From NCBI RefSeq assembly GCF_013433315.1, contig NZ_WXVV01000009.1, forward strand, positions 62,001-126,000: DNA of 64,000 nt, in the 5' to 3' direction. A program made the position numbers and the translations under genes. Of this stretch, positions 1 to 8,699 are shown piece after piece (the first letter of the stretch is position 1; the number at the start of each line of letters is the position of its first letter). This DNA is from Pseudomonas crudilactis (GTDB lineage Bacteria > Pseudomonadota > Gammaproteobacteria > Pseudomonadales > Pseudomonadaceae). The notes under the pieces are model-generated. The model saw only the letters and a program-made list of their open reading frames with translations. It did not search any database and was not told the DNA's origin.

Positions 1-120
1 CTCGACGCGATCACCCGGCAACGCCGCCACGTCGAGCGTCTTCAGATTGGCCGCGAATACCATCGGCGACATCAGCGCTATCCATAGCGAAAAACCGAGG
101 GTGGAGAAAATCCTGTTCAT
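1..120 (-). CDS. pilQ: PilQ secretin, N-terminal fragment (cut by window start)
   Basis: Only the first 40 codons are present. They start at an ATG read leftward from 120 and continue past base 1. The peptide begins MNRIFSTLGFSLWIALM and runs through a typical Sec signal sequence ending near VFA, then NLKTLDVAALPGDRVE, which matches the start of mature PilQ, the outer-membrane secretin of type IV pili. It lies 13 bp after pilP, completing the pilMNOPQ order seen across Pseudomonas. The secretin domains are outside the window, so the call rests on the N-terminus and gene order. Confidence 0.88.
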   Translation of the reverse strand, partial: MNRIFSTLGFSLWIALMSPMVFAANLKTLDVAALPGDRVE

Positions 121-133
121 TGTTCGACTTCCA

Positions 134-661
134 CTATGAGTGCTCTTTCAAAGGAATGGTGCGCGGGCGCTCCAGCCAGGCGCCCTGGCCGTCCGGCACG
201 ATTTCGACCACGTCGACCTGTGTTGCGCTGATGGCGACAATGCGACCGTCGTTGCGCCCCAGGTAATCGCCGACCTTTAACCGATGTACGCCGCCAGCAC
301 CGCGCAACAACGCAAAGGAGCCGGAAACATTGGAGATCGTGCCGACCATCTCGAACTGCTCGATGTTGAAACCTTCGAGGTATTGCTTGACCCGGTTGGA
401 GTCCGGTTTGACGTTGCGCGAGCCATGTTTCTGCCCAGCCAGATCGACGCGCACCTGGCGCGAGAACGGACTGCGCAGGTTGGCAGCGCTGTAAGTGAAT
501 GTTGGGTAAGACCGAAATGTCGGGGTTGGTTCAATCTTGCCCGCCGGGCGCAGGCGCACTTCGTTCATGTAAGTGTCGAGATCGCTGAAGTCATCGCTGC
601 CACCACAACCGTTCAGCGCGAGCAGCGTCATCGACAACGCGATGTAACGAATCGGGGTCAT
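134..661 (-). CDS. pilP: Type IV pilus assembly lipoprotein PilP
   Basis: A 175-aa inner-membrane lipoprotein that links the PilN/PilO periplasmic dimer to the PilQ secretin. The N-terminus is a lipoprotein signal with lipobox L-N-G-C and lipidated Cys19. A proline-rich unstructured stretch follows, then a C-terminal beta domain (about residues 95-165) with the GTISNVSGSFALLR and VGDYLGRNDGRI segments typical of PilP. The start ATG overlaps the pilO stop (ATGA), showing translational coupling in the pilMNOPQ operon. Confidence 0.95.
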   Translation of the reverse strand: MTPIRYIALSMTLLALNGCGGSDDFSDLDTYMNEVRLRPAGKIEPTPTFRSYPTFTYSAANLRSPFSRQVRVDLAGQKHGSRNVKPDSNRVKQYLEGFNIEQFEMVGTISNVSGSFALLRGAGGVHRLKVGDYLGRNDGRIVAISATQVDVVEIVPDGQGAWLERPRTIPLKEHS

Positions 662-1281
662 TTCTGCAGCCCCTTGTCGTTATAGCGATAGGTCTTGGCA
701 AGGATGCTCATGCGCAGCTTCGGCCCACCCTCTTTATCGGCAGGAGCGAGTTCGAAGTCATGCAAGGTAACGATGCGCGGGAGCCCCGCCACGCCACTGA
801 CGAAGGTAGCAAGGTCGTGATAGGCGCCGGTGACGGTGATCTGGATCGGCAGTTCGATATAAAACTGCTGGGTGACCTCCGGCAGCAGTTTGATCTCTTC
901 GAACTCCAGGCCGCTGCCCAGACCGGTGCGGGTGATGTCTTCGAGCAGGCCCGGCACTTCGGTATCACTGGGCAATTGTCGCAGCAACACGCCGAAGGTG
1001 TTTTCCATCTCCTTCATTTGTTGGGTGTACAGCTCAAGGTTGGCTGAAAGACGCGCCTTGCTGGCGAACTGCTCCTTGAGCGTGGCCTCTTCTTCGCGCT
1101 TGGCCTCCAGTTGGCTCTCCACATCACTGATAAAAAAGTTATAGCCGAGCGCCAATACCAGCACCATCAACAGCGCCCCGGCGATGGCTTTGACTGCCGC
1201 TGGCCACGAGCCGATATTGCTCGTATCGAGGTCGTTGAAATCGATGTCGCGCAGACTTTCCAGCCATTCGGACGGCTTCAT
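658..1281 (-). CDS. pilO: Type IV pilus alignment subcomplex protein PilO
   Basis: A 207-aa bitopic inner-membrane protein. It has a short cytoplasmic N-terminus, one transmembrane helix (about residues 32-51), a periplasmic coiled coil (about 55-100, rich in E/K/Q) and a ferredoxin-like C-terminal domain. In the family PilO pairs with PilN and, with PilM and PilP, aligns the inner-membrane motor with the secretin. The length is normal. Start and stop overlap those of pilN and pilP by 4 bp, so the genes are translated as one unit. Confidence 0.95.
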   Translation of the reverse strand: MKPSEWLESLRDIDFNDLDTSNIGSWPAAVKAIAGALLMVLVLALGYNFFISDVESQLEAKREEEATLKEQFASKARLSANLELYTQQMKEMENTFGVLLRQLPSDTEVPGLLEDITRTGLGSGLEFEEIKLLPEVTQQFYIELPIQITVTGAYHDLATFVSGVAGLPRIVTLHDFELAPADKEGGPKLRMSILAKTYRYNDKGLQK

Positions 1282-1843
1282 TGCTCGTCCTCCAGGGTCT
1301 TGGGCTGAGTCTGCCGAACGGTCAGTTCAAACGTGTTGGCCTGATCCACTTGACCTGCGGTCGTCGCTTTCACCTCATTGAGGCTCGGCGCGTCGAACCA
1401 GTCGGAGGCATCCAGATTGCGCATCAGCTCGGAGACCCGGTTGTTCGATTCTGCGGCGCCACTGATAGACAGAGTCTTGCCAACCATCTTCACGTCGGTG
1501 AAATACACCCCGTCCGGCAGCGTGCGTGCCAGTTGATCGAAGATCCGCCCGCTGATCTGCCGGTTGCCCTGCAAGTCCTGGATGATGCGCATGCGTTCGA
1601 CCAGTTGCTGACGGCGCGCCTTGAGATCGCTGATCTGTTTGATCCGTTCGTCGACCACGGCGATCTGCTTGCCGATGTAGTCGTTGCGCGCCACTTGCCG
1701 CTCGATGGCCGCGCTGATGATTTGATCGGCAATCAGCACCGCGCCGACCGAGCCGACCACCACGCCGATCAAGGCCAGCAGAAAGCGTTTGCGCCGCTCT
1801 TCGCGACGCTCTTCGCGCCAGGGCAGGAGGTTGATCCGCGCCA

Positions 1844-1844
<1 letters not shown>
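1278..1844 (-). CDS. pilN: Type IV pilus alignment subcomplex protein PilN
   Basis: A 188-aa bitopic protein. The N-terminal cytoplasmic motif ARINLLPWREERREERR is the conserved PilN peptide that docks into the actin-like protein PilM. A transmembrane helix (about residues 22-45), a coiled coil and a small periplasmic alpha/beta domain follow. The ATG at 1844 abuts the pilM stop, so it sits second in the pilMNOPQ operon. Nothing unusual in length or composition. Confidence 0.95.
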
Positions 1845-2935
<1,091 letters not shown>

Positions 2936-3016
2936 TTACGGACTCTGTAATACGCATTGCGTTCCTTCACCCCGTCTTGACAGAAGCGCAAATGACGCCC
3001 CCAACAGAAAAGTGCT

Positions 3017-3022
3017 TATAAT
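3017..3022 (+). promoter_or_regulatory. Candidate -10 element of ponA
   Basis: A perfect TATAAT hexamer lies about 100 bp before the ponA start in the pilM-ponA gap. A perfect TTGACA occurs at 2977-2982, but the spacing to it (34 bp) is about twice the usual sigma-70 spacing, so the two boxes cannot form one ordinary promoter. The real -35 may be weak. Confidence 0.35.
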
Positions 3023-3124
3023 GCCCAGCGTTTTTTTCTGCTTTTTACTGCAAGCGCGGATGGTTCTGTGTGTAGCCGGAGCCCCGTCGCCAAATTCATT
3101 CTTTGCCCTGGATGTCCAAACGCC

Positions 3125-5572
3125 TTGATTCGTCTGCTGAAATTTTTCGGTTGGTCCATCGTCGCCGTTTTCTGCGGACTGCTTTTAGGTCTCAGCGGCG
3201 CGTTTCTTTACCTTAGTCCGGGTTTGCCGTCTGTGGAGGCTCTGCGAAGCATTCAGTTGCAGATTCCGTTGCGGGTCTACTCCAGCGACAACAAGTTGAT
3301 CGCAGAATTTGGCGAAATGCGCCGCACACCGATCCGTTTCGCCGACATTCCCCCCAATTTCATTAATGCGTTACTAAGTGCTGAAGACGACAATTTCGCC
3401 AACCACTATGGCGTCGACCCGAGCAGCCTGATGCGCGCCGCGACGCAACTGGTAAAAAGCGGACACATTCAGTCTGGCGGCAGCACCATCACCATGCAGG
3501 TGGCGAAGAACTTCTTCCTGACCAGCGAACGCAGCTTCTCGCGCAAAACCACCGAAATTCTCTTGGCCCTGCAGATCGAGCGGCAGTTGACCAAGGACGA
3601 AATCCTTGAGCTGTACGTGAACAAGATCTATCTGGGCAACCGCGCTTACGGTATCGAAGCGGCGGCGCAGGTGTATTACGGCAAGTCGATCCGCGATGTC
3701 AGCCTGGCGCAGATGGCGATGATCGCAGGCCTGCCGAAAGCGCCGTCGCGCTTCAACCCGTTGGCCAACCCGGCGCGCAGTAAAGAACGTCGCGACTGGA
3801 TCCTCGGGCGCATGTACAAGCTCGGCAAGATCACCGAAGCGGATTACACTGCCGCGATCAACGAACCGCTGAACGCCAGCTATCACGTGCCGACCCCGGA
3901 AGTGAACGCGCCGTACATTGCCGAAATGGCCCGTGCCGAAATGGTCGGCCGTTATGGCAGCGATGCTTACACCGAAGGTTTCCGCGTCACCACCACGGTG
4001 CCGAGCAACCTGCAGGAAATGGCCAACACCGCGCTGCACGAAGGTTTGATGACCTACGACCAGCGCCACGGCTACCGTGGCCCCGAGTCGCGCCTGCCGG
4101 GCAAGACCCGCGAAGCCTGGGCCAGCGAACTGACCAAACAACGCACTATCAGCAGCCTTGAGCCGGCCATCGTCACTCAGGTCGACAAGAACGGCCTGCA
4201 AGTGCTGACCCGCACCGGTGAAGAACACGTCGCCTGGGACACCATGAAATGGGCGCGCCCATTTCTCAACACCAACAGCATGGGCGCCAACCCGCGCCAG
4301 CCGTCGGATGTCGCGCAGGTCGGCGATCTGGTTCGCGTACAGCGCCAAAAAGACAATTCGTTGAAGTTCAGCCAGATTCCGCAGGCGCAAGGTGCGCTGG
4401 TGTCGCTGGATCCGCAGAACGGTGCGATTCGCTCGCTGGTCGGCGGTTTCGCCTTTGAGCAAAGCAACTACAACCGCGCGATGCAGGCCAAGCGTCAGCC
4501 GGGTTCGAGCTTCAAGCCGTTCGTCTACAGTGCTGCGCTGGATAGCGGCTACACCGCGGCCACGTTGGTCAACGACGCACCGATCGTGTTCGTCGACGAA
4601 TACCTGGACAAGGTCTGGCGCCCGAAGAACGACACCAATACCTTCCTCGGCCCGATCCGCTTGCGTGAGGCGCTGTACAAGTCGCGTAACCTCGTATCGA
4701 TCCGCTTGCTGCAAGCGATGGGCGTAGGCAAGACCATCGACTACATCACTCGCTTTGGTTTCAACAAGCAGGACCTGCCGCCAAACCTCTCGCTGGCGCT
4801 GGGTACCGCAACGCTGACGCCGATGGAGATTGCCACCGGTTGGAGCACGTTCGCCAACGGCGGTTACAAGATCACCCCGTACATCATCGACAAGATCGAA
4901 AGCCGCAACGGCGACACGTTGTTCGTTGCCAACCCGCCAACCGTGCCTCAGGGTGGTTCGGCGACGGACGGTATCGCTGCGCCGAGCACTGAGTCGTTCA
5001 CGGTCAATGCCGCGCCGGTTCCGGGTGAAGCGCCGGGCAACGCTGCCGTACCGCAAGCGCCAGCCGTGGCCGAGCGCATTGTCGATGGCCGTACCACTTA
5101 CATCCTCAACAGCATGTTGCAGGACGTGATCAAGCTCGGCACCGGCCGTCGCGCATTGGCCATGGGCCGCAGCGATATCGCCGGTAAAACCGGTACCACC
5201 AACGAATCGAAAGATGCGTGGTTCTCCGGGTACAACGCCGATTACGTGACCACGGTGTGGACTGGCTTCGACCAGCCGGAAAGCCTCGGTCGCCGTGAAT
5301 TCGGCGGTACTGTGGCGCTGCCGATCTGGATGAATTACATGTCGGCTGCGCTGAAGGACAAGCCGCCGCACGTGCAGCCTGAGCCGGAAGGCTTGCTGAG
5401 CCTGCGCGTGGATCCGGTCAGTGGCCGTGCGGCGACGCCGAGCACACCGGGCGCGTACTTCGAGTTGTTCAAGTCGGAAGACACCCCGCCGTCGGTGAAT
5501 GAGCTGGGCAATGGCACGGCACCGGGCAGTCCACTGCCGGCGGATGAGCAGGCGCCGATCGATCTGTTCTGA
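3125..5572 (+). CDS. ponA: Penicillin-binding protein 1A (class A PBP)
   Basis: A bifunctional peptidoglycan synthase of about 815 aa. It has a short cytoplasmic tail and TM helix (about residues 4-28), then a GT51 glycosyltransferase domain with catalytic Glu87 in S-A-E-D-D-N-F, and GGSTITMQ and KNFFL motifs. An OB-like insert follows, then a transpeptidase domain with S461-x-x-K464 (PGSSFKPF), S-R-N and K688-T-G-T. The TTG at 3125 (M-I-R-L-L-K-F-F-G-W) is preferred because the family starts at this point; its ribosome site is weak, and upstream codons open to 3068 do not resemble the family. In pseudomonads ponA is regularly divergent from pilM. A terminator follows directly. Confidence 0.95.
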   Translation: MIRLLKFFGWSIVAVFCGLLLGLSGAFLYLSPGLPSVEALRSIQLQIPLRVYSSDNKLIAEFGEMRRTPIRFADIPPNFINALLSAEDDNFANHYGVDPSSLMRAATQLVKSGHIQSGGSTITMQVAKNFFLTSERSFSRKTTEILLALQIERQLTKDEILELYVNKIYLGNRAYGIEAAAQVYYGKSIRDVSLAQMAMIAGLPKAPSRFNPLANPARSKERRDWILGRMYKLGKITEADYTAAINEPLNASYHVPTPEVNAPYIAEMARAEMVGRYGSDAYTEGFRVTTTVPSNLQEMANTALHEGLMTYDQRHGYRGPESRLPGKTREAWASELTKQRTISSLEPAIVTQVDKNGLQVLTRTGEEHVAWDTMKWARPFLNTNSMGANPRQPSDVAQVGDLVRVQRQKDNSLKFSQIPQAQGALVSLDPQNGAIRSLVGGFAFEQSNYNRAMQAKRQPGSSFKPFVYSAALDSGYTAATLVNDAPIVFVDEYLDKVWRPKNDTNTFLGPIRLREALYKSRNLVSIRLLQAMGVGKTIDYITRFGFNKQDLPPNLSLALGTATLTPMEIATGWSTFANGGYKITPYIIDKIESRNGDTLFVANPPTVPQGGSATDGIAAPSTESFTVNAAPVPGEAPGNAAVPQAPAVAERIVDGRTTYILNSMLQDVIKLGTGRRALAMGRSDIAGKTGTTNESKDAWFSGYNADYVTTVWTGFDQPESLGRREFGGTVALPIWMNYMSAALKDKPPHVQPEPEGLLSLRVDPVSGRAATPSTPGAYFELFKSEDTPPSVNELGNGTAPGSPLPADEQAPIDLF

Positions 5573-5585
5573 TCCGCTGACAATG

Positions 5586-5622
5586 AAAAGCCTCGCCTTC
5601 GCGTGAAGTGCGGGGCTTTTTA
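5586..5622 (+). terminator. Rho-independent terminator of ponA
   Basis: Stem AAAAGCC-CGC pairing with GCG-GGCTTTT around an approximately 11-nt loop, followed by TTTTTATT, starts 14 bp after the ponA stop codon. Confidence 0.75.
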
Positions 5623-5643
5623 TTGCCTGAGGATCAAGAGCCA

Positions 5644-5821
5644 CCCTCACCCTAACCCTCTCCCGGAGGGAGAGGGGACTGACCGTGGGAAATTCGCGAG
5701 ATACGTCGACCTGAAAGCGCATCAGCGCCTATAGATTCAACACAACACTTTCAGGTCGGCGTCACTCTCCAGCATCCCCCAATCAGTCCCCTCTCCCCCT
5801 GGGAGAGGGTTAGGGTGAGGG
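5644..5821. repeat. Long palindromic intergenic element, copy A
   Basis: Outer arms CCCTCACCCTAACCCTCTCCC and its complement GGGAGAGGGTTAGGGTGAGGG enclose about 135 bp that itself holds a smaller inverted pair (CGACCTGAAAG / CTTTCAGGTCGG). The same architecture recurs at 21671, 34944, 43533 and 59641. The element fills the 345-bp gap between ponA and the malic enzyme gene with its two terminators. It has no coding potential. Confidence 0.85.
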
Positions 5822-5862
5822 CCCTTGTTGATATGAAATGCGATCCTGAGAATTCCCGAAAA

Positions 5863-5900
5863 CAAAAAAGCCCCGACTCTCACGAGCCGGGGCTTCTGTT
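5863..5900 (-). terminator. Rho-independent terminator of the malic enzyme gene
   Basis: Read leftward: AAGCCCCGGCTC...GAGTCGGGGCTT hairpin followed by TTTTTTGTTTT, 18-30 nt past the stop codon at 5918. Confidence 0.8.
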
Positions 5901-5917
5901 TGAAGCGCTACAACGAC

Positions 5918-7186
5918 TTAGCCGTTGAACACGTCATCCACGCTTTTCAGCGGGTAGTTCTTCGGATACGGCAGGGTCGCCACACCGGTCTCGATTGCGG
6001 CTTTGGCCACAGCGTCGGAGATCAGGGTGATCAGGCGCTTGTCCATTGGCTTCGGAATGATGTACTCACGACCGAATTCCAGCGGAGCACCACCGTAAGC
6101 GTCACAAACGTCCTGTGGAACAGGCAGCTTGGCCAGTTCACGCAGAGCGTTGGCGGCAGCCACTTTCATCTCTTCGTTGATGCGCTTGGCGCGAACGTCC
6201 AGGGCACCACGGAAGATGAACGGGAAGCCCAGTACGTTGTTGACCTGGTTCGGGTAGTCGGAACGGCCGGTGGCCATGATCACGTCGCTACGGGTAGCGT
6301 GCGCCAGTTCCGGGGAGATTTCCGGGTCCGGGTTCGAGCAGGCGAACACGATCGGGTTCGGTGCCATCGACAGCAGGCCTTCAGCGCTCAGCAGGTTCGG
6401 GCCGGACAGACCGACGAACACGTCAGCGCCTGCCAGTGCGTCAGCCAGGCTGCGCTTCTCGGTGGCGTGAGCGAATACTGCTTTGTACTGGTTCAGGTCG
6501 TCACGGCCGGAGTGGATCACGCCGGTACGGTCAACCATGAAGATGTTTTCGATGCGAGCGCCCATGCTCACCAGCAATTTCATGCAGGAGATGGCCGCAG
6601 CGCCAGCGCCCAGGCAAACAATCTTGGCGTCCGGCAGGGTTTTGCCAGCGATTTCCAGGGCGTTGATCATGCCCGCAGCGGTCACGATCGCAGTGCCGTG
6701 CTGGTCATCGTGGAATACCGGAATGTCGCACTGCTCGATCAGAGCACGTTCGATCTCAAAGCACTCAGGCGCCTTGATGTCTTCCAGGTTGATGCCACCG
6801 AAGGTGATGGAGATGCGTTTTACGGTGTCGATGAAGGCTTGCGGGCTTTCGGAGTCGACTTCGATGTCGAAAACGTCGATGCCGGCGAAGCGCTTGAACA
6901 GTACGCCTTTACCTTCCATCACTGGCTTGGAAGCCAATGGGCCGAGGTTGCCCAGGCCGAGAATCGCGGTGCCATCGGAAATGACTGCAACCAGGTTGCC
7001 CTTGCCGGTGTATTTGTAGGCCAGTTCAGGATCGCGAGCGATCTCACGCACTGGTTCAGCTACGCCGGGGCTGTAGGCCAGCGACAAGTCGCGAGCGGTA
7101 GCAGTGGCCTTGGTGAGCTCGACACTCAGCTTCCCTGGACGAGGATTGGCATGATATTCGAGAGCGGCAGTTTTCAGATCAGACAT
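5918..7186 (-). CDS. maeB: NAD(P)-dependent malic enzyme, short form
   Basis: A 422-aa oxaloacetate-decarboxylating malate dehydrogenase that converts malate to pyruvate and CO2. Visible motifs are the N-terminal [11 protein letters not shown], the metal/substrate region [21 protein letters not shown], the Rossmann loop [11 protein letters not shown], and C-terminal CSNPDPEI and [21 protein letters not shown]. It lacks the phosphotransacetylase-like C-terminal half of enterobacterial MaeB, as is usual for pseudomonads. The ATG at 7186 is chosen because the family begins [12 protein letters not shown] and GGAA lies 7 nt upstream; the frame runs open further upstream without similarity. Coenzyme preference cannot be read from the sequence. 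Confidence 0.92.
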   Translation of the reverse strand: MSDLKTAALEYHANPRPGKLSVELTKATATARDLSLAYSPGVAEPVREIARDPELAYKYTGKGNLVAVISDGTAILGLGNLGPLASKPVMEGKGVLFKRFAGIDVFDIEVDSESPQAFIDTVKRISITFGGINLEDIKAPECFEIERALIEQCDIPVFHDDQHGTAIVTAAGMINALEIAGKTLPDAKIVCLGAGAAAISCMKLLVSMGARIENIFMVDRTGVIHSGRDDLNQYKAVFAHATEKRSLADALAGADVFVGLSGPNLLSAEGLLSMAPNPIVFACSNPDPEISPELAHATRSDVIMATGRSDYPNQVNNVLGFPFIFRGALDVRAKRINEEMKVAAANALRELAKLPVPQDVCDAYGGAPLEFGREYIIPKPMDKRLITLISDAVAKAAIETGVATLPYPKNYPLKSVDDVFNG

Positions 7187-7369
7187 TTTGGCATTCCGCT
7201 TTTTACTGTTGGACAGACTGGTCAGCGAGGATACGCGCCTCGCAAAGTCCCCACAAGACTGAGCAGTCACCCCTGTCAAGCGCCCTGCCCTACGACTTTG
7301 GGCCAAGAGCCACGGCGCACAAGGGCTTGACTGTTCACAATCGACAGAAAAAATGTCTACAATTTTTCT

Positions 7370-8182
7370 TCAGCGCGGCGTTTGAAACATTGAAGGATCC
7401 GTCAGCGGAAGTAGCCAGCGTGACTGACCGGATTGCAATCCGCCGCGCCGCGAACGATCAACGATCCAGCCGCGAGCCTCGATCTGCTTGCCTTTCAGCG
7501 CCTGCAAACGGGCATTGTCGAATTGTCCGACCAGATTGGGTGCAACGCGCAATACAAGCGCATCCTGCAACTCGATCCAGATTCCGCCGCGATTGCGCTG
7601 AACCTTGCTCACACGCCCACTGATCACGGCGAAACCCGAGCGCTGGATCTGCTCCGCTTTCAGTACAGGCGACTGCCGCCAGAGGCCCAGCCCGGCCAAT
7701 CGCGCACTGCGTTCGGCGGCTTGCTGGCAGGCGACGAGATCGACATTCGGCGCCACCGCGACCTGGAAACCGAGGCCATCGGCGAGCATTTGCGCTTCGA
7801 GATTGGCGCCGCTGGCGCTGTAAATATGCGCGAGCGTACGCCCGTAATGGTCTTTTGCCTGCTTGCCAGGCAGCAAACCGACGCGTCCGCCACTGGCATC
7901 GACCAGCGCTTGCAGGCGTTTGCGTGCCGCTACGGCAAACGGTTCGTCGCTGCGACCCTGCTTGCCCAGCTCAGGCGTGTTGAGACCGATCATCCGCACG
8001 CTGCGACCATCGCTCAGACGCAGCGTGTCGCCATCGACCACACGCTGCACCGTGACGCTGGCCAGTCCCGCAGGCGCCGGGCAGAAGGCCTGCACGCCGG
8101 TTAGCCAAATCGCGGACACAAAAAAGGCGCCCGCGAGGGACGCCTTTTTCAGCAACGAGGAAAAGCCCACCGGGCCCTTCAA
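7370..8182 (-). CDS. Secreted thermonuclease-like (SNase fold) protein
   Basis: About 270 aa: a Sec signal peptide ending near VQA, then an SNase-like domain. Staphylococcal-nuclease motifs are VVDGDTLRL, VRMIGLNTPE (active-site Arg/Asp region) and H-Y-G-R-T-L-A; a second beta-rich segment follows (about residues 190-255). It probably hydrolyses nucleic acid in the periplasm or outside, but activity is inferred. The start is uncertain: TTG at 8182, 2 bp after the rpmE stop, or GTG at 8170, which has AAGGG just upstream and gives M-G-F-S-S-L-L-K-K. The codons for K-K-A-S-L-A-G-A-F-F encode a complete terminator hairpin (8121-8149), so expression after rpmE should be strongly attenuated. Confidence 0.85.
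   Translation of the reverse strand: MKGPVGFSSLLKKASLAGAFFVSAIWLTGVQAFCPAPAGLASVTVQRVVDGDTLRLSDGRSVRMIGLNTPELGKQGRSDEPFAVAARKRLQALVDASGGRVGLLPGKQAKDHYGRTLAHIYSASGANLEAQMLADGLGFQVAVAPNVDLVACQQAAERSARLAGLGLWRQSPVLKAEQIQRSGFAVISGRVSKVQRNRGGIWIELQDALVLRVAPNLVGQFDNARLQALKGKQIEARGWIVDRSRRGGLQSGQSRWLLPLTDPSMFQTPR
8121..8149 (-). terminator. Terminator hairpin of rpmE, inside the nuclease coding sequence
   Basis: Read leftward: AAAAAGGCG, 11-nt loop TCCCTCGCGGG, CGCCTTTTT then one more T; a perfect 9-bp stem with a T run, about 35-65 nt after the rpmE stop. It also forms codons 12-21 of the downstream nuclease gene. The A/T symmetry means it could terminate in either direction. Confidence 0.7.
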
Positions 8183-8184
8183 CC

Positions 8185-8412
8185 TTACTCTGCAGCAGCA
8201 GGTTTCTTGCCGAAAGCACCGAAACGGTCTGCGAAGCGCTGAACGCGGCCGCCAGTGTCCAGAGTCTTCTGCTTACCGGTGTAGAACGGGTGGCATTCGT
8301 TGCAAACGTCGATTGGCAGAGCTTTGCCGAAAGTCGAACGAGTTTCGAACTTGTTGCCACAGCTGCAGGTAACAGCGATGACTGGGTAATTCGGGTGGAT
8401 ATCAGCTTTCAT
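8185..8412 (-). CDS. rpmE: 50S ribosomal protein L31, zinc-binding type
   Basis: A 75-aa L31 with the zinc ribbon C16-x-C18 ... C37-x-x-C40 and the family hallmark HPFYTGKQK. The presence of all four Cys marks it as the zinc-containing (C+) paralogue rather than the zinc-free YkgM type. The ATG at 8412 is preceded by GAGGAAG. It is transcribed leftward, divergent from priA, across a gap of about 287 bp that carries a REP pair. Confidence 0.96.
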   Translation of the reverse strand: MKADIHPNYPVIAVTCSCGNKFETRSTFGKALPIDVCNECHPFYTGKQKTLDTGGRVQRFADRFGAFGKKPAAAE

Positions 8413-8562
8413 GGTGTCTTCCTCAGCTAGCGTGCCGCCACCCAACACTATTGTTGAATACCGCACGTAATTAGGCCGCGGATTCTACCAGACCTTTTCA
8501 AACACGCAAGCTGTCACCGAGACCGACCGTCTGCTAGGCTCCCGACCTTGAACGCATTCCTC

Positions 8563-8651
8563 TGTGGGAGCGAGCTTGCTCGCGAATGCGTTGTGTCAGT
8601 CAATGTTCAAGCGCCTGATACACCGCCTTCGCGAGCAAGCTCGCTCCCACA
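8563..8651. repeat. REP pair (inverted), rpmE-priA gap
   Basis: TGTGGGAGCGAGCTTGCTCGCGAA and its complement flank about 40 bp, forming an REP doublet of the Pseudomonas type. The 287-bp gap between rpmE and priA otherwise holds only the two unresolved promoters. Confidence 0.9.
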
Positions 8652-8699
8652 ATTGATCTGCGCTCAGCCCTTCTTTTGCGTTTATCGAGATCCCCCCGC

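Noticed and set aside
58..120. Treating the first bases as non-coding
   Set aside because: Reading leftward from 120 gives a signal peptide and mature start typical of PilQ in the expected operon position.
2977..3022. Consensus sigma-70 promoter TTGACA...TATAAT for ponA
   Set aside because: The spacing between the two perfect hexamers is 34 bp instead of about 17; only the -10 was kept as a weak candidate.
3374..5722. 782-codon open frame antisense to ponA
   Set aside because: Rich in Arg/His/Val with no family features, opposite a well-supported PBP1A gene; a by-product of GC-rich third positions in the real gene.
8563..8651. CRISPR-like array of REP sequences
   Set aside because: The units are inverted doublets scattered between genes, not direct repeats with regular unique spacers, and there are no cas genes.
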